DNA of 64,000 nucleotides, taken from assembly GCA_034231615.1 (NCBI GenBank), contig CM067309.1, forward strand, positions 36,297,750 through 36,361,749, written 5' to 3'. The DNA is from Meghimatium bilineatum (lineage: Eukaryota; Mollusca; Gastropoda; Stylommatophora; Philomycidae). Below are positions 24,062 through 36,270 of the stretch, one piece after another (within the stretch, counting starts at the first letter, position 1; each line of letters starts with the position of its first letter). The position numbers and the translations under genes were made by a program. The notes beneath the pieces were generated by a model that was not told the DNA's origin, did no database searches, and worked only from the letters and a program-made list of their open reading frames with translations.

Positions 24062-24337
24062 CTTCTTCTGTGTTCATTCTCATACTCCTGCAGATTAGCA
24101 GGATGTAGTCCGGAGAACGGAATGCGTTGTGTCATGGTTTACAGCATTGCTGCGATATCTGCGCCTTCCTGTCTGACACATCCGACTTCAGCATGGCTTT
24201 GGGTCATTGGCCCTATATGGGATGGGGCAGTCAACTCCATCCCATAACCTCCTTAGTCGCCTTTTATGACATGCACGAAAGGTAAACAGTGTTGCCATTA
24301 TTTGCTCCCCTTTAGGGCCCCGACAACACACGGGCGT
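24062..24337 (-). mobile_element. SINE-A, complete, with target duplication
   Basis: Full-length: GAA tail side at 24062, 5' end GCCCGTGTGTTG at about 24335. A perfect 11-bp direct repeat 'tgttttataat' lies at 24051-24061 and 24338-24348. Confidence 0.93.
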
Positions 24338-24439
24338 TGTTTTATAATGTATGTGGACATTAATGGTTATTGCAACCAAGCTGTAAACCACAACACTGAG
24401 AAATTATACACTTCCACCCCCCCCCCTTTTCTAGCATTG

Positions 24440-25254
24440 TGTTCTCTTAATTAACTACGTCCTGATAATCTACAGAAATTTGAGAACGAACACATGAAGA
24501 CTGGTAATTGGTTATGAACCCATTTGACCACGTCTTTGCACTGCAACAAACCTAAAAATGTGCCAAGCATTCCTTAGATGACGGAGGGGCAAGCATGCAG
24601 ACAATTCAAGTTGTTCACTTTTGAACACATAATTTGATCAAGAGAGAGACCATGACAGAACTCATTCGCCCATCGACTCAGAATTCAAGTTCACTCATTT
24701 TTTTTCCTCCATAAACAAGAAACCCACGTGGTTAACCCAGGAACCAGGGCAAAGCGTTGTCCGCAATGCCAGCCATTTGGCTCGTGCGAGATAGTCAGAC
24801 AGTTTCTGATCAACCACTATCTAGGGGGCTGATAACTTATGGAAGAACAGGATGTTATGACACTGAGTTTTAATTAATTTACCTTTGGGCCTACTTGACC
24901 AGTCTGTGGTACAGAGTATCTTGGTCAGCCAAGATTCCATTACCAATATAGATACGGGCTAGCGGACATTGCACCTTTGTCCTTCTGTGACAGCGTCCTA
25001 TGTAGCGTGGAATACCAGATGCACCGTTATTGAAGATGGTTAAATATATTTGACGGAAGAATGCTTAACTAGTTTGCCCAGAAGTATAGGCTACATTCCT
25101 GGCAGAAAATATCGATCCTGTGATGGTCTCGTACTGAAATGTAGGCCCTATTCTTTCAATGACAAAATGTGTTTGTTAACGTTTGCAACCTGCAGACACT
25201 GAGTTTTCTGTTCATCGACGATAAGATTATGTACTTCTCTGTACACATGAGGAT
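24440..25254. other. mostly unassigned; small repeat scraps
   Basis: 24455-24500 looks like a scrap of the SINE-A 3' module ('aatctacagaaatttgagaa'). 24790-24870 shares 'ctgatcaaccactatctag' and 'tgttatgacactg' with 35805-35860, so an additional low-copy repeat is likely. No gene seen. Confidence 0.4.
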
Positions 25255-25500
25255 CAATCAATCAAGTGCCATGCCGAATGGCGTAGGTGATCATGTTTCT
25301 CCGTGGCTCTGTCTCTAATGTGTCAATAAGCTCGGTTGGTGAACTTATACCGTGCCACAATACAAATCCATCTAACAACTTCTCTGTAGTCCCCTATCTC
25401 TTCTCCCCTTGATCTTTACAGTGGTTATTAAGTGCTCAAGTTATGTTCTTCTCAGCACATGCCCTAGAAAACTTGACCGTCTGCTCCTAATGTTTGATAT
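25255..25500 (-). mobile_element. LINE C-terminal remnant
   Basis: The minus strand, read across frameshifts, gives FLGHVLRR, a 'KIKGRRDRGLQR' basic patch and RQSHGE-like end. This is the 'FLGHV.RR ... GRRxRGRQR' C-terminal layout of another LINE lineage. Confidence 0.55.
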
Positions 25501-25679
25501 GATTGATCTTTTTACGCTAAAAGAATGACCAAACGTGAGAAGAATTATCATGATAAACTTCCACGGACGAATAAGATAACTTCTAAATTCTAACCAAATA
25601 TTTATTTTTATATTTGGAGAGCTAAAAGCTCCCCTCTAGACAAATGTTACCTACCAATAGGTTGGTAACGTATACATCA

Positions 25680-26180
25680 TCATCATCATCAAGTGCCGTC
25701 TCCGCAACGAAGGTTGGCTGCAACGTATATCCAACATCTCCTGTCTCTTGTCTTGGTGGTGCACTCTGCTAGACTGTAACCTGTCCATCGTGTAATGTTA
25801 CTCTCCCACTTGTATCTCTGCCTACCTCTTGCTCGCTTCCCTTTGACTATACCCTCAAGTAAGGTCTTCAATAGGGTGTCATGTCTTTTAATGTGTCCAA
25901 AGTATTTTATTTGCCTGATCTTTATTTCTCTTAGTAGTTCTTTCTTCATATTAAGTGTCTTTAGCACCTCTTTATTTGTTTTCTTCTCTTTCCATGATGT
26001 TCTCCCTATTCTTCTATATACCCACATCTCAAAGGCATCAATTTTGTCTTCTAATTGTTTATTTAGTGTCCATGTTTCGGAGCCATACATTAATATGGAA
26101 TAGATGTAGCATTTTATAATTCTCATTTTTAACTTGTTTGTAATTTGTTTAGATATTAATAATTTCCTCATGCCATTGAA
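25680..26180 (-). mobile_element. LINE C-terminal fragment with intact 160-codon frame
   Basis: Open from 26171 to 25689: [70 protein letters not shown] and a final CGDGT before the stop, followed by a (GAT)n tail. Nearly identical to 56866-57375 on the other strand, which argues for recent activity. 5'-truncated; lacks the RT catalytic core. Confidence 0.9.
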
Positions 26181-26450
26181 GGTACTTTTAATGTATCTAT
26201 CTATCTATAAACCCATAACCCTTCAGGGTCGTAGGGGTACCACATTGGATGCTTCAGTACACAGAGTCCTCCAGCGAATTATATCGTCAGCGATGCGGAT
26301 GAGTGTGGAAATATCTAGCCCTGTCCATTCCTTGATGTTGTCTGTCCATGTCTTTATTTGTTCTCCTCTGCTTCTTCCACCATCGACAGTTCCCTGCAGT
26401 ATTGTTTTTGACAAGGAATCGTGCCTGCATTGATCTAAGCGGAGGGTTGA
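26181..26450 (-). mobile_element. LINE C-terminal remnant (VVPLRP type)
   Basis: The minus strand encodes HDSLSKTILQGTV, TWTDNIKEWTGLDISTLIRI and WRTLCTEASNVVPLRP. The '..W..L...AS.VVPLRP' end is shared with a fragment at 30030-30125. Confidence 0.8.
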
Positions 26451-26632
26451 TCTAAGCGGAAATTGGTCACACAAAGGAGGGAATTATCTTTTTTTTCTTT
26501 TCCATTTAGGTAAATCCCCCCCCCTTTTTTTAAATCCTGTTTTTTTTTACACTGCTAACATGTCTACAACCATGCAGGAAGTTCTTCTTATTTTCATATA
26601 TGTTCATATATCAAAGACTTCAATTCTGTTCC

Positions 26633-26790
26633 CCGCCGAAGACGGATGTGTCGGGCCATTGTCGCAAATAAACCTGCGGCACAACGCATTTCCAATCTCT
26701 GGACTACATCCTTCTCGAAATCGAATAGGACCATGGTCCTGATACAAGAGAGATCCAGTGGGAGTTTGAGAATGGACGCTGAAGAAGAAA
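26633..26790 (+). mobile_element. SINE-B
   Basis: 'cgccgaagacggatgtgtcg' through 'gcacaacgcatttccaatct', 'aggaccatggtcctgataca' to 'gacgctgaagaagaa'. Flanked by 'ttctgttc' on both sides (26623 and 26790), a probable target duplication. Confidence 0.9.
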
Positions 26791-27199
26791 TTCTGTTCAG
26801 TACACATCAAATATATTCTAGATAAGAACTTGGCCGGATGATCGAGGGGAGATCCCGGATCTTCAGCATCCCCAGTAGAAAGTTATCATTCTGCGCCTAC
26901 GTCACAACATAACGCCAAACTGGCATATAATTACAGATGTGATTAGTTCACTCTAGGAATTTCCACATATGACTTCTAAAAATAGAATCATGAGTATTCG
27001 AAGGCCACCACTTTCGTTGTATTATTATAATAAACTCTTAACTGAATTTTAAAAGTGGATTAGAAAATAGTCATCATCACTTGAGATGGACGAACAACAT
27101 TGTCTTGTATGCAGCGTCATTACCTCTGGCTATTTCTTTTTACCTTAACTCATGTACATTCATCACGTTTGAGCTCTTTCTGAGATCAATATTCATTTC

Positions 27200-27625
27200 A
27201 TTCATTCATTTTCCTTTTGCGGTGAAGTTAGCGCATAGGGCAGATGTCAGATCTCTCCAATTCTGTCTGTTCAAATCTATTCTGTGCAGTTCTTTGAATA
27301 TTATGAATATTGGTTGTTTTACTTTCTCTAAGTATTGTTCTTCTGAGTGTTTCTTTTGGTCTACCCCTTGCTCTTTTGCCTGTAGGTATCCATTCAAGAG
27401 ATTGGTGGTGTATTCTGTTGGTTTCTGATAATCACAAGGAACCATTCTGAATTTCCTTTTTCTGTTCTAACACAACATTTTGAGTTGGTATAGAATGATT
27501 TTATCACATTTATATATTTGTTTTGGAATCCGTATATTTTTAAAATTTCCCAAAGCGATGTTCAGTAGATGCTGTCGAAGGCTTTTTGAAAATCAACGAA
27601 GTTTATTATGAGATTAGATGTACAT
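27200..27625 (-). mobile_element. LINE with RT motif A joined to C-terminus
   Basis: The minus strand encodes the RT palm region INFVDFQKAFDSIY (motif A with F-x-DF-x-KAFDS) and LWEILKIYGFQNKYINVI, then jumps within a few codons to the C-terminal block with TFKELHRIDLNRQNW-like sequence and ALCANFTAKGK. The catalytic YxDD and thumb are missing, so an internal deletion has occurred. The element at 60.77-61.33 kb has the same C-terminus. Confidence 0.8.
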
Positions 27626-27627
27626 TC

Positions 27628-27930
27628 TAGATCAAAATTAGATCAATATTACCTTCATATAAATAAATATAGATCAAAATTAGATCAATATTACCTTCAT
27701 ATAAATAAAATATAGATCAAAATTAGATAAATATTACCTTCATATAAATAAAATATAGATCAAAATTAGATAAATATTACCTTCATATAAATAAAATATA
27801 GATCAAAATTAGATCAATATTACCTTCATATAAATAAAATATAGATCAAAATTAGATCAATATTACCTTCATATAAATAAAATATAGATCAAAATTAGAT
27901 CAATATTACCTTCATATAAATAAAATATAA
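27628..27930. repeat. 43-bp minisatellite, about 7 units
   Basis: The unit is 'agatcaaaattagatcaata' + 'ttaccttcatataaataaaat' less variants; starts at 27671 and 27714 give 43 bp. It abuts the LINE fragment on its left. Confidence 0.94.
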
Positions 27931-28084
27931 CAGATATCATGGGTAATTAAGATCTCAGTTGTTTTTTTTTCTTCATTCTGTGACTAGCTGTGTATTTCTG
28001 CATCCAGCCCTCGGACCAAATGAGGCATCCTATCTCGATCATCACCAACAAATTGAAAAATAAAATAGCAGAATTTGAAACAAA

Positions 28085-28420
28085 ATGTTACAGGGAAAAA
28101 ACCTCAGAATACCATGGACCAAAAAGATCACCACTATAGCCATCCTGGGAGACATTAATGTAAAAGAAAACTGGCTAAACAGCATGGTTCTGTCCAGAAA
28201 ACTACAATATTTTGGTCATATCAAACGTCATGGGCCTAGAGAAGACCATAATGGAGGTGATGATGCCTTGGGGACGAACAAGAGGCAGACCAGGAAGATG
28301 ATGGACGCAAGATCACCTGAACATGACAGTGACAGTAGCAGGAAGACTGGCTCAAGATCAACATGTTTCGAAAGGTTGTGATGACTGCTTCATCCTGTTC
28401 AGGATATGCTACCTGATGAT
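28085..28420 (+). mobile_element. LINE C-terminal remnant
   Basis: Contains WTKKITTIAI.. and [11 protein letters not shown], then frameshifted GRTRGRPGR-like sequence and a 'cctgatgatgatgac' tail. Same lineage as the GHIKRHD elements. Confidence 0.65.
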
Positions 28421-28758
28421 GATGACCCTTGTTCTAAAGTGACGTTATTTGCATTTTTTCGTTATTTTTATTGGCCGCTTTGTGTCGACAACCAATGAAA
28501 ATCACGGGAAAAGTCAAATAACATCACTTTAGAAGGTGATCCCCGATCAAGTCAATCAAGCTTTATCGACGGAGGATTCAATTCAGTTTGAATCCAGTTG
28601 AATAAGGTCGGTAATTACCATTATACCGGTCTATTGTCTATTGTACTTAACCAGGTGGTTTGTTATCCACTCTTGCCGTTAAGCGTAGGGGTGATTGGAG
28701 CTCGAGCGTGCGTTCTAGAGCAAGATGTGTGGCCTCCGCTGTAATATGACCGTGTTTG

Positions 28759-29006
28759 CAGTGGCCTAGCGTGGGTCAATGGCGCCCGGGACGGAATCAT
28801 AATTTTCCGCCCTTGTGACATTAAACAAATATAGCATTGATTGTGAAAGCCTGGAAGAAAATAAATTTGCCGCCCTCCCGATGATGCCGCCCGGGCATCA
28901 ACTTTGACACGGCAAACGCACTTAAATCCCATTTCAATGTTTTAATTATTTTGAGGGGCATTTTGATGCCCGGTGCGACAGCAACCCCCTCGGCACTCCC
29001 ATCACT
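28759..29006. mobile_element. hAT deletion derivative, 248 bp
   Basis: The left end 'cagtggcctagcgtgggtca' matches the MITEs at 19.3, 56.4 and 58.6 kb. The right half, inverted, matches the left end of the hAT element at 54.45 kb ('gggcatcaaaatg', 'ctcaaaataatt', 'gaaatggga..taagtg', 'tcaaagtt.atgcc'). It therefore keeps both ends of the parent and lacks its coding interior. Confidence 0.88.
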
Positions 29007-30029
29007 GAAGAACACGGGGAAGAATATGCTAACAAAGATGGCGGAAATCCCCCAAATAGCTTGTGTCCTGATATAGCCTAATTGGACTTTGTCCGCTGGT
29101 TGAAAGGGCCACGCCTCTCCAAACGAGAGGCAAACTCATTAACCTACCTACCTATGAATTATAGCAATCTTTAGCTTAAAGCTGCATAATTACGTGCTAT
29201 GAATGATACTCTCGGCTGGCCCTTTTTCGCTTTGTATCGCTTTGTTGAGAAGGATGAAATACATATGGGATAATCCAACTACAAGTAAATAAATCCTCTA
29301 TGTCTTGTCAACACTTTCCTCTATATAACCACATCACTGTTGCCTCTAATTGTTCCACTATCCTGTTTATTTATTGCCAAACTTAGCATAAATATTTTAG
29401 AGTCAGTGGTAGGTCCCTATATAGGCCTGACAATCAAAACAAGGTAACTGCGTGAAACTTAACAACAATTAGACTTACGTAAAACACAGGTTTATATTTC
29501 GTTTCAATGGGACACGACAGAGTCTAAAACTAGTGGGTAATGATGGGCACACAAGAAATCATAAAAATTACAATACACAAATCACATTCAACGTTTCAAC
29601 CAAAAGGTCTTTATCAAGACATAAACATCAAAAGACGAGGAATGGAAAAATTATCACAATGTCCAACGGAAATATGGAAATGATATGCAGGAAGGTCAGA
29701 AAGTACATAAAAACGTAAATATATGTGGAAACGAAACGAACAAAAAGATGAGTAAATGACGGAACAAAAAGAATAAAGACAAACACCACACCAACCCAGT
29801 ACTAGACATAAGAGTGGTCGGAATTGAGTCCAAAAGGTTTGAGTGTACCCAATTCAAAAATGAGACAATTTTCTAGATCATACCTAGATATATCATCGGT
29901 GGTGCAAGATCTGATGGCAGTGACCTGAATATCCAACGCACGGATATTCTGATATAATTCTGTCATTCATTGTGGTTTAAAAAATGACAAAATACTTCAT
30001 ATAATCTTCAACAATTTTATTTACCGGGT
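29007..30029. other. no gene recognised; one conserved block
   Basis: 29595-29640 ('gtttcaaccaaaaggtcttt', 'atcaagacataaacatcaaa') recurs at about 38850-38885. The rest is unassigned. Confidence 0.45.
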
Positions 30030-30125
30030 ACATTAAATATCTATTCTATCTATAAACCTGCACCCATCAGGGTCATAAGGGTACCAAATTGAATTCTTTA
30101 GCACACAGTCCTCCAGCGAGGTGAA
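30030..30125 (-). mobile_element. LINE 3' end scrap (VVPLRP type)
   Basis: The plus strand 'tctataaacctgcacccatc' 'agggtcataagggtacca' corresponds to the last codons of the LINE at 26.18-26.45 kb. Very short. Confidence 0.5.
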
Positions 30126-30184
30126 AATTCTTGAGACTAATGGGAATCGAACCAGGCTCATTCTAGTGGCACCAAAATCACCTT

Positions 30185-30535
30185 GCAAGGTATGGTTTTA
30201 ACAATACATTTGCGTGAAATGAGATGTTTGAGAAAAGTTAAAACTATCAAACATTGAGACCAACGGAGAAATGAAGATATCAGAGAAGAAATAAAAACCA
30301 TCTCAAGACTACATTGAGAGACAGCAAACAAGGTGGTTTAGTCACATCATTAGAATGGAACCAAAGCAACCAGCACTTTGTGCATACAACAGCTGAATAT
30401 CAGGCTACAGGGAACAAGGAAGACCAAGAATTAGATGGATGGAGACAATCAAAGAAACCTTTAAGAGACACGTGCTGACAATAGCCAAAGTCTGACAACT
30501 CCAACTTCACCCACAACATTTAACAACACGTTGAC
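30185..30535 (+). mobile_element. LINE C-terminal remnant
   Basis: Across several stops: RQQTRWFSHIIRMEPKQPAL, GYREQGRPRIRWMETIKETF. Matches the order of the LINE remnants at 15.6 and 56.6 kb. Confidence 0.7.
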
Positions 30536-30778
30536 CCATGTAATAGGAAAGCAAAGTACACCACTAAAACGCCCTCTTTGGCACTCCAATCATGAAGCCC
30601 TGATTATTTCCATTCATGGGCAGTAGGGTTAGTAAAGCATCAAGAGGTTTCAGCAACACTAGCTAATATTTTTATTTTCCACTCTTCATATTCCACTACT
30701 GAAGTCATTTGTTGATGCTTATTTGCAATCCGTTCTACTTTCTGTCTTTTTTATCTCTCATCATCTGAAAATTAGAAA

Positions 30779-31003
30779 AGTTAAAAAAGGGGTTCAAAAG
30801 TTGTAGAGGATTGACTTCACTGTACTCAGTTTCTTATATATATTCATCACTCTCAACAAAGTGGCATGCACATTGAAACTCCATAGCTTCGGGATCTCTG
30901 AAAAAATCCACTTTATACACAAAATGACATGAGCCAGATTCGAACTCATGGCCTCCTGAACTCAAGGCGAACAGCTTAATCCCATTACACTAGAGAGATC
31001 CCC
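30779..31003 (-). mobile_element. SINE-C, with 14-bp target duplication
   Basis: On minus: 'gggatctctctagtgtaatg' head, box B 'gagttcgaatctggctc', and a body ending 'cctctacaacttttgaac'. Perfect 14-bp direct repeat 'ctgaaaattagaaa' at 30765-30778 and 31004-31017. Confidence 0.92.
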
Positions 31004-31134
31004 CTGAAAATTAGAAAGTTGTGACAAATCTTCAAATTAATAATATAGACTTTAATTAATGTTTTATTTGGGTCAGTACACATCACAGCCAGACCCTTGT
31101 CATGGATATGAAGATTTAGTCACCCCCATACCTG

Positions 31135-32670
31135 CATAATAGAAGAGCCAGGGTACAATTAGATGGTCGCAAGAGCAAGAAAGTCCTACTGCGTCATGGA
31201 GTCCCCCAGGGAGGAGTCCTGTCACCCACACTTTTCTTGGTTTACATCAATGACCTAGTTGCTGAACTACCACACGGGATCAACGTGGCAATGTATGCTT
31301 ACGACCTGGTGATCTGGTGCACGGAATAACATGCGACAGTGGCCACTAAACAAATACAAAGAGCTGTTGATGTCTTAACCTTATGGGCAAATAGATGGTG
31401 CGTCAGCATTAACACAGATAAGTGCAGCACTACACTCTTTACCCTCTCACCAAAATAAAAAGCCGGTCATATCAAGATAGACAGAGAGCTCTTGAAAGAA
31501 GACAAACAACCCACATACCTCAGAGTTACTTTTGATGATAAGCTGACATGGAAACAACACATAAACAAAGCAACCACAAAAGCCAGGAGGAAGTTAGCTA
31601 TCCTGAGAAAACTAAGTGGAACCACATGGGGAGCCTGTGGGAATATACTCCGTAAAGTTTACCTGCAAGGCATAAGACCATATCTTCATATGGTTCAGCT
31701 GCGTGGTGTCCTGCATCAAACACCACATTACAAGATCTAGATAAAGTGCAAAATCAGGCACTTCAGATAATGTTCGGAGCAATGAAATCAACACCCATAG
31801 TAGATATGCAGAAAATGGGAAGAATTCAAACACTTGGCGAACGCAGAGATACAAAAGTACTAATTCAAGCAGAAAAGTTTCAGTGTATGCCAAGTCATCA
31901 AATGAAGGAAAGATTCCAAAATCTAGCAATGGGGTGACTGAAAATAAGCAGCTTTATCCACCAAGCTAAACGACTCCGTAGACAACTTACAGACCTACCT
32001 TAAGTTGATAGCCCCTTAAGGTCTGTACCAGAACAAACCCCTTGGAGTGAAAGACATGGAATGCCAATATACATTCGGACCCATGTAAAAGGAATATGAA
32101 GCGAGGATGAGCAGAACAGTGTGCAGCTAATGACAGTCACCCTCAGTTTCCTGGATGAGGAATATCCACAAGATATATGGGTCAGAGTATACACAGATGT
32201 GTCAGCACAGAATGCTGTGAGGAATGGAGGTGCACGTGTATATATAGAATATCCACACAAGCCTAGAGATACAATCAGAACACCAACAGGAATATTCTGC
32301 AATAATTATGATGCTGAAATCCAGGCAATTAATGTGGCAACTAAAAAACTGCTGAACTCCAAATCTGGCCTACAGCCTGTGGTATTCCTGACAGATGCAA
32401 GGTCAGTGCTTCAAGCTCTCCAGTCTGGAAAACTAACAGACTTGAAAAACTACTTAGCAAATTGTCGTACCAGTATAGGGTAACCATGCAGTGGATACCC
32501 TCTCACTGTGGAATACCAGGAAATGAAAAAGAAGACCAACTGGCTAAGGAAGGTGCTGCCGAAGACCAACCAGATGTACCAATCACCTACCATCAGAAAA
32601 AACAGATGATCAAGTCAATAAGAAAGCCACCAACACAAGATGACTATCACATTATGAACAGATCAGAAAG
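31135..32670 (+). mobile_element. RNase H-bearing LINE, copy 1 (5' and 3' truncated)
   Basis: Starts inside the reverse transcriptase: HGVPQGGVLSPTLFLVYIND, then MYAYDLVIW where the catalytic YxDD has become YAYD, then TYLRVTFDDKLTWKQHI and ARRKLAILRKLSGTTWG. A type I RNase H follows (about 32120-32640) with YTDVSA, YDAEIQA, LTDARSVLQAL and WIPSHCGIPGNEKEDQLAKE, so the acidic residues are present. Several stops separate the domains. At about 32668 it passes directly into sequence from the 5' side of the same family (copy 2). Confidence 0.88.
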
Positions 32671-35310
32671 AAGCTGGAGGGGAAAAAACTCGAAAACTAA
32701 AATTTGAAAAGGAAGGGAGAAAGCTGTGGAAACTAACCAAGCAAATAAATGATGATAGCAATACCCAGCGACAAAAAATTACATTGGAAGATTCAGGCAA
32801 ACTCCACTGTGGCAAACAATCAGCAGACAAGCTTGCGGAATCTTACAGAAAAGAAAGCACAATCACCATCAATACATGTAGACAACAAAGCATTCGTCAA
32901 GAAATGAACAATGATAAGAACACAAACTGCCCAGACGTCATGTCCAAATTATTCACAATAGAAGAATTAAAGGCATCATAAGGGAAATTAAAGGATAGAA
33001 AATCACCAGGACTGGACGGTGTCACCAATGAAATGCGTAGGAACCTAGGACAGGCAGCAATGTACAAATTATTACAGATATACAACTATAGTTCGGAAAC
33101 AGGCAATGTACCACAGTCGTGGAGAGAAGCGTTTATGTGTCCTATTATTAAAAAAGGCAAGGACAAACAGAAGGCCGAGAGTTATAGAAAAATAAGTCTA
33201 ACGAGTTGTGTCTGCAAGACGATGGAAAGGATGGTCAACAGAAGACTAAAGTGGTACCTAGAATCTGAGAAGCTATTGGTGCCAGAACAAGCTGGGTTTA
33301 GAGAGTGTAACAGCACAGAAGACCAAATAACATTCCTGTCCCAGATCATAGAAGATGCATTTCAAGAAAAGAAAAAAGTTTTCACCCTATGGATAGATCT
33401 TTAAAAAGCTTTCGACAAGGTCTGGAAAGATGGACTCATAATAAAGCTGCAAAGAAACAGAATTGGGGGCAACATGAGCAAGTGAATCCGTTCCTTCCTA
33501 CACAATAGGAAATCAAGAGTCACCATGGAAGGACACAACAGCAAAACAGTTCTTCTAAAACATGGAATTCCTCAAGGTTCGGTATTGTCTCCAACTTTGT
33601 TTCTTGTCTTCATAAATGATATAATTTGTGAATTGCCACAAGGTGTAAGAGCTGCAATGTACACTGATGACTTGGTGGTGTAGTGTGTAGAAGAACATCT
33701 AAAGATCGCCAACAAAAAATACAAAAGGCAGCAGACAACATAGCAGCATGGGCAGAGAAATAGATGGTTAAGTTCAATGCTGGTAAGTCTTCAACAACAC
33801 TCTTCACACTCTCAAATAAAGACAAAGCAGGAGAGATAAAACTCGGAAATGTACATATCCAAGCAGAAGACGTGCCGTGTAATTGGGCACTATGCTAGAT
33901 AAGAGACTTGCATGGAGGTCTCACATAGAGAAAAATAGAAGCAAGGGCAAGAAAGAAACTTGCCTTCCTGAGAAAATTGGCAGGAACAAACTAGGGGGCC
34001 AATGAGGCAACTTCAAAGAAGGTATATACTGGTGCAATTAGACCAGTACTAGAATATGGATCAATAGCATGGACTTCAGCAGCCAACTCCCATCTACAAG
34101 CCCTGAACAAGGTACAAAATCAAGCACTTCGCCTTATCACAGGTGCCATGAAGACCTCTCCCATAAATGAAATGGAAAAAATTACAGGCATCACCCCCTT
34201 ATCATACAGACGAGACACTAAGACCATGGTACATGCATAAAAGTACAAGAGCACGACAGCACATCCAATGAGGGCCAGACACAGTGACCTAGCTAGTGGA
34301 AGACTGAAGAGGAGCAGTTTTATACACTGATCCAAAAAACTAAACAGAAAATATAAAGAAGAACTACCAGACATAACAAGAGAGATATCACCAATACTTT
34401 TTCCGTGGGAGCAATACCCAAATCTCACTATCAGAACCACCATAAACAACTACCACACTATGATAGAACTGAATAATCTTCAAAAGAAAACAATAGTATG
34501 TAACATGATTGAAGATATGTACCCCATAGAAGCATGGATACAAGTATATACCGACGGATCAGCAACCAGAGCAGTGAAGAATGGAGGTGCTGTCATGTAC
34601 ATAAAATATCCAGAAAAAGAAAATGAATCCATATGTTGTTCACCAACTGTAATATTCTGCTCCAACTACTCTGCAGAAGTACAGGCTTTAAACATTGCTG
34701 CAGAAATAATTAAAAACACAACAAGCCAATGCCAGCAGGTGGTATTTCTTACTAATGCTATGTCTGTCCTACAAGCCCTTGACAGTGATAAGCTGCCAGA
34801 CCTGAAAAAAGCCATGCGAGAAGTGAGCATCCAAAGAAGGGTAGTATTACAGTGGATACCATCCCACTGTGGCATACCAGGAAATGAAGAGGCAGACAGA
34901 CTGGAAAAGGATGGAGCAACACAGGAACAAAAAGACAAAGAAATCACCTACCAAGAAAAGAAGACCCTCATCAAATCAATCAGGAAAATCGACCACCCAA
35001 AAGACAATTACCACTATATCAACAGAGTTGAGCTCGTTATTATCTTCCGCCTCAGAACAGGACACAACAGATTAAACAGCCACTTAAATAGGCTAAGATT
35101 GGTCCCATCACCATTGTGCCCTTGTGGGCAGGCAGCACAGACCACTGAACAAATCCTGCAATACACTAAACCAGTTAAGGGAAGAACACTGGCCCACAGA
35201 GATGGATATCCACAGAAAGATGTATGGGAGCACTGAGGAGCTTTCAAATACAGCAGCATTTATTAAGGAAACAGGACTTGCTGTGTAGACATGTCAAACT
35301 GCGAATGAGA
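32670..35310 (+). mobile_element. RNase H-bearing LINE, copy 2
   Basis: Begins in the linker before the RT (LWKLTKQIND), then KDRKSPGLDGVTNEMRRN, CPIIKKGKDKQKAESYRK, a motif A block with a stop before KAFDKV, HGIPQGSVLSPTLFLVFIND and an intact MYTDDLVV. RNase H at 34540-34950 has YTDGSA, YSAEVQAL, WIPSHCGIPGNEEADRL; the third acidic site reads LTNAMS (D to N). The C-terminus has LCPCGQAAQTTEQ and ends near 35288, followed by a GAGAAGAAGAAGAAG tail. Reading frame broken in at least six places. This layout (RT, RNase H, CPCG knuckle) is known from I/Nimb-type non-LTR elements. Confidence 0.9.
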
Positions 35311-35324
35311 AGAAGAAGAAGACT

Positions 35325-35475
35325 TCTCCTTCTGCATTCATTCTCAAACTCTTGTAAACTAGCAGGATGTATTCTGGAGAACAGATTCTGCCAAATCAAG
35401 GTTTACAGCTGTCTGAGATATCTGCTCCTTTCAGCACAACAAACCAAATTTAGTACAGCTTTGTGGGTCACTGTC
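35325..35475 (-). mobile_element. SINE-A, partial
   Basis: 'cttctgcattcattctcaaa', 'agcaggatgtattctggaga' and 'tgagatatctgctcctttca' on plus match the 3' two-thirds of SINE-A. It directly follows the LINE GAA tail. Confidence 0.65.
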
Positions 35476-35636
35476 GTCACATGGGTCCATTCATTATTCA
35501 TGGTTTAAATAAAAATTACTCCCATGGTTAAACCAGACATGAGAAAGTTGGATACCAGGGCTCAAACTGTGGGAAGGTGCCATATTAATTTAGCAAGTGT
35601 TGTCGAGGACCCTCTTCAGGCGGTTTCTGGTCTTTT

Positions 35637-35800
35637 TCTTCAGCATTCATTCCAAAACTCCCAATGGATATCTCTTGCAGCAGAACAATGGTCCTACTAG
35701 ATTTCCAGCAGAATTTAGTCCAAAGAATGGAAATTCTCTGCGTTGAGTCGCCGTTTTATTTACACCAATAATACGACACATCCATCTTCGATGGGGGTTT
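35637..35800 (-). mobile_element. SINE-B
   Basis: 'cttcagcattcattccaaaa', 'atctcttgcagcagaacaat', 'ggtcctactagatttccagc' and 'cgacacatccatcttcgatg' on plus: a near-complete minus copy. It extends into the 'tggtcaaccactgactagat' repeat shared with 24.8 kb. Confidence 0.85.
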
Positions 35801-36069
35801 CTGGTCAACCACTGACTAGATAGCTGAGCACTTATGGGAAACCGTGTGTTATGACACTGGTTCATAACTCATATTACCTTTACCTTTTACAGTTGATCCC
35901 AAACCGTCATTATCGACTATGACAGACGAACATGACAGGATGACCTTGCAATCTCCGGATTACATCCTGCTAATATGCAGGAGTTTAAGAACGAACAAAG
36001 AAGAAGAGTGCCCAAAGAGCACTAGAAAACACTCCAAGTGAATGGATTCATCAAACTCTGTGGTCTGTA

Positions 36070-36270
36070 TCAAAAGGTGAAAAAAAAATATCTGCCAACT
36101 CGGTCAGATGGTCTGCCAAAATTAATTAACATCTTTCTGTAGATATCCGTCTCTATAGGCCAGCGTTCCTCCTTTAACTGATTTAGTAAAATGCTGTCTT
36201 GCAGGATATGTTCCATTGTCTGCCCACATGGACACAGAGGTAATGTTACCAGGTTTGGATGAATATATAG
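36070..36270 (-). mobile_element. LINE 3' end (CPCG type), variant end
   Basis: The minus strand encodes LPLCPCGQTMEHILQDS, LNQLKEERWPIETDIYRKM. The end differs from the GAA-tailed copies ('gtctgccaactcggtcagat' on plus). The upstream flank 'ggatgaatatatagtata' is shared with the copy at 39.1-39.3 kb. Confidence 0.8.

Noticed and set aside
31135..35310. Functional retrotransposon
   Set aside because: Stops and frameshifts interrupt both copies and each lacks at least one catalytic residue.
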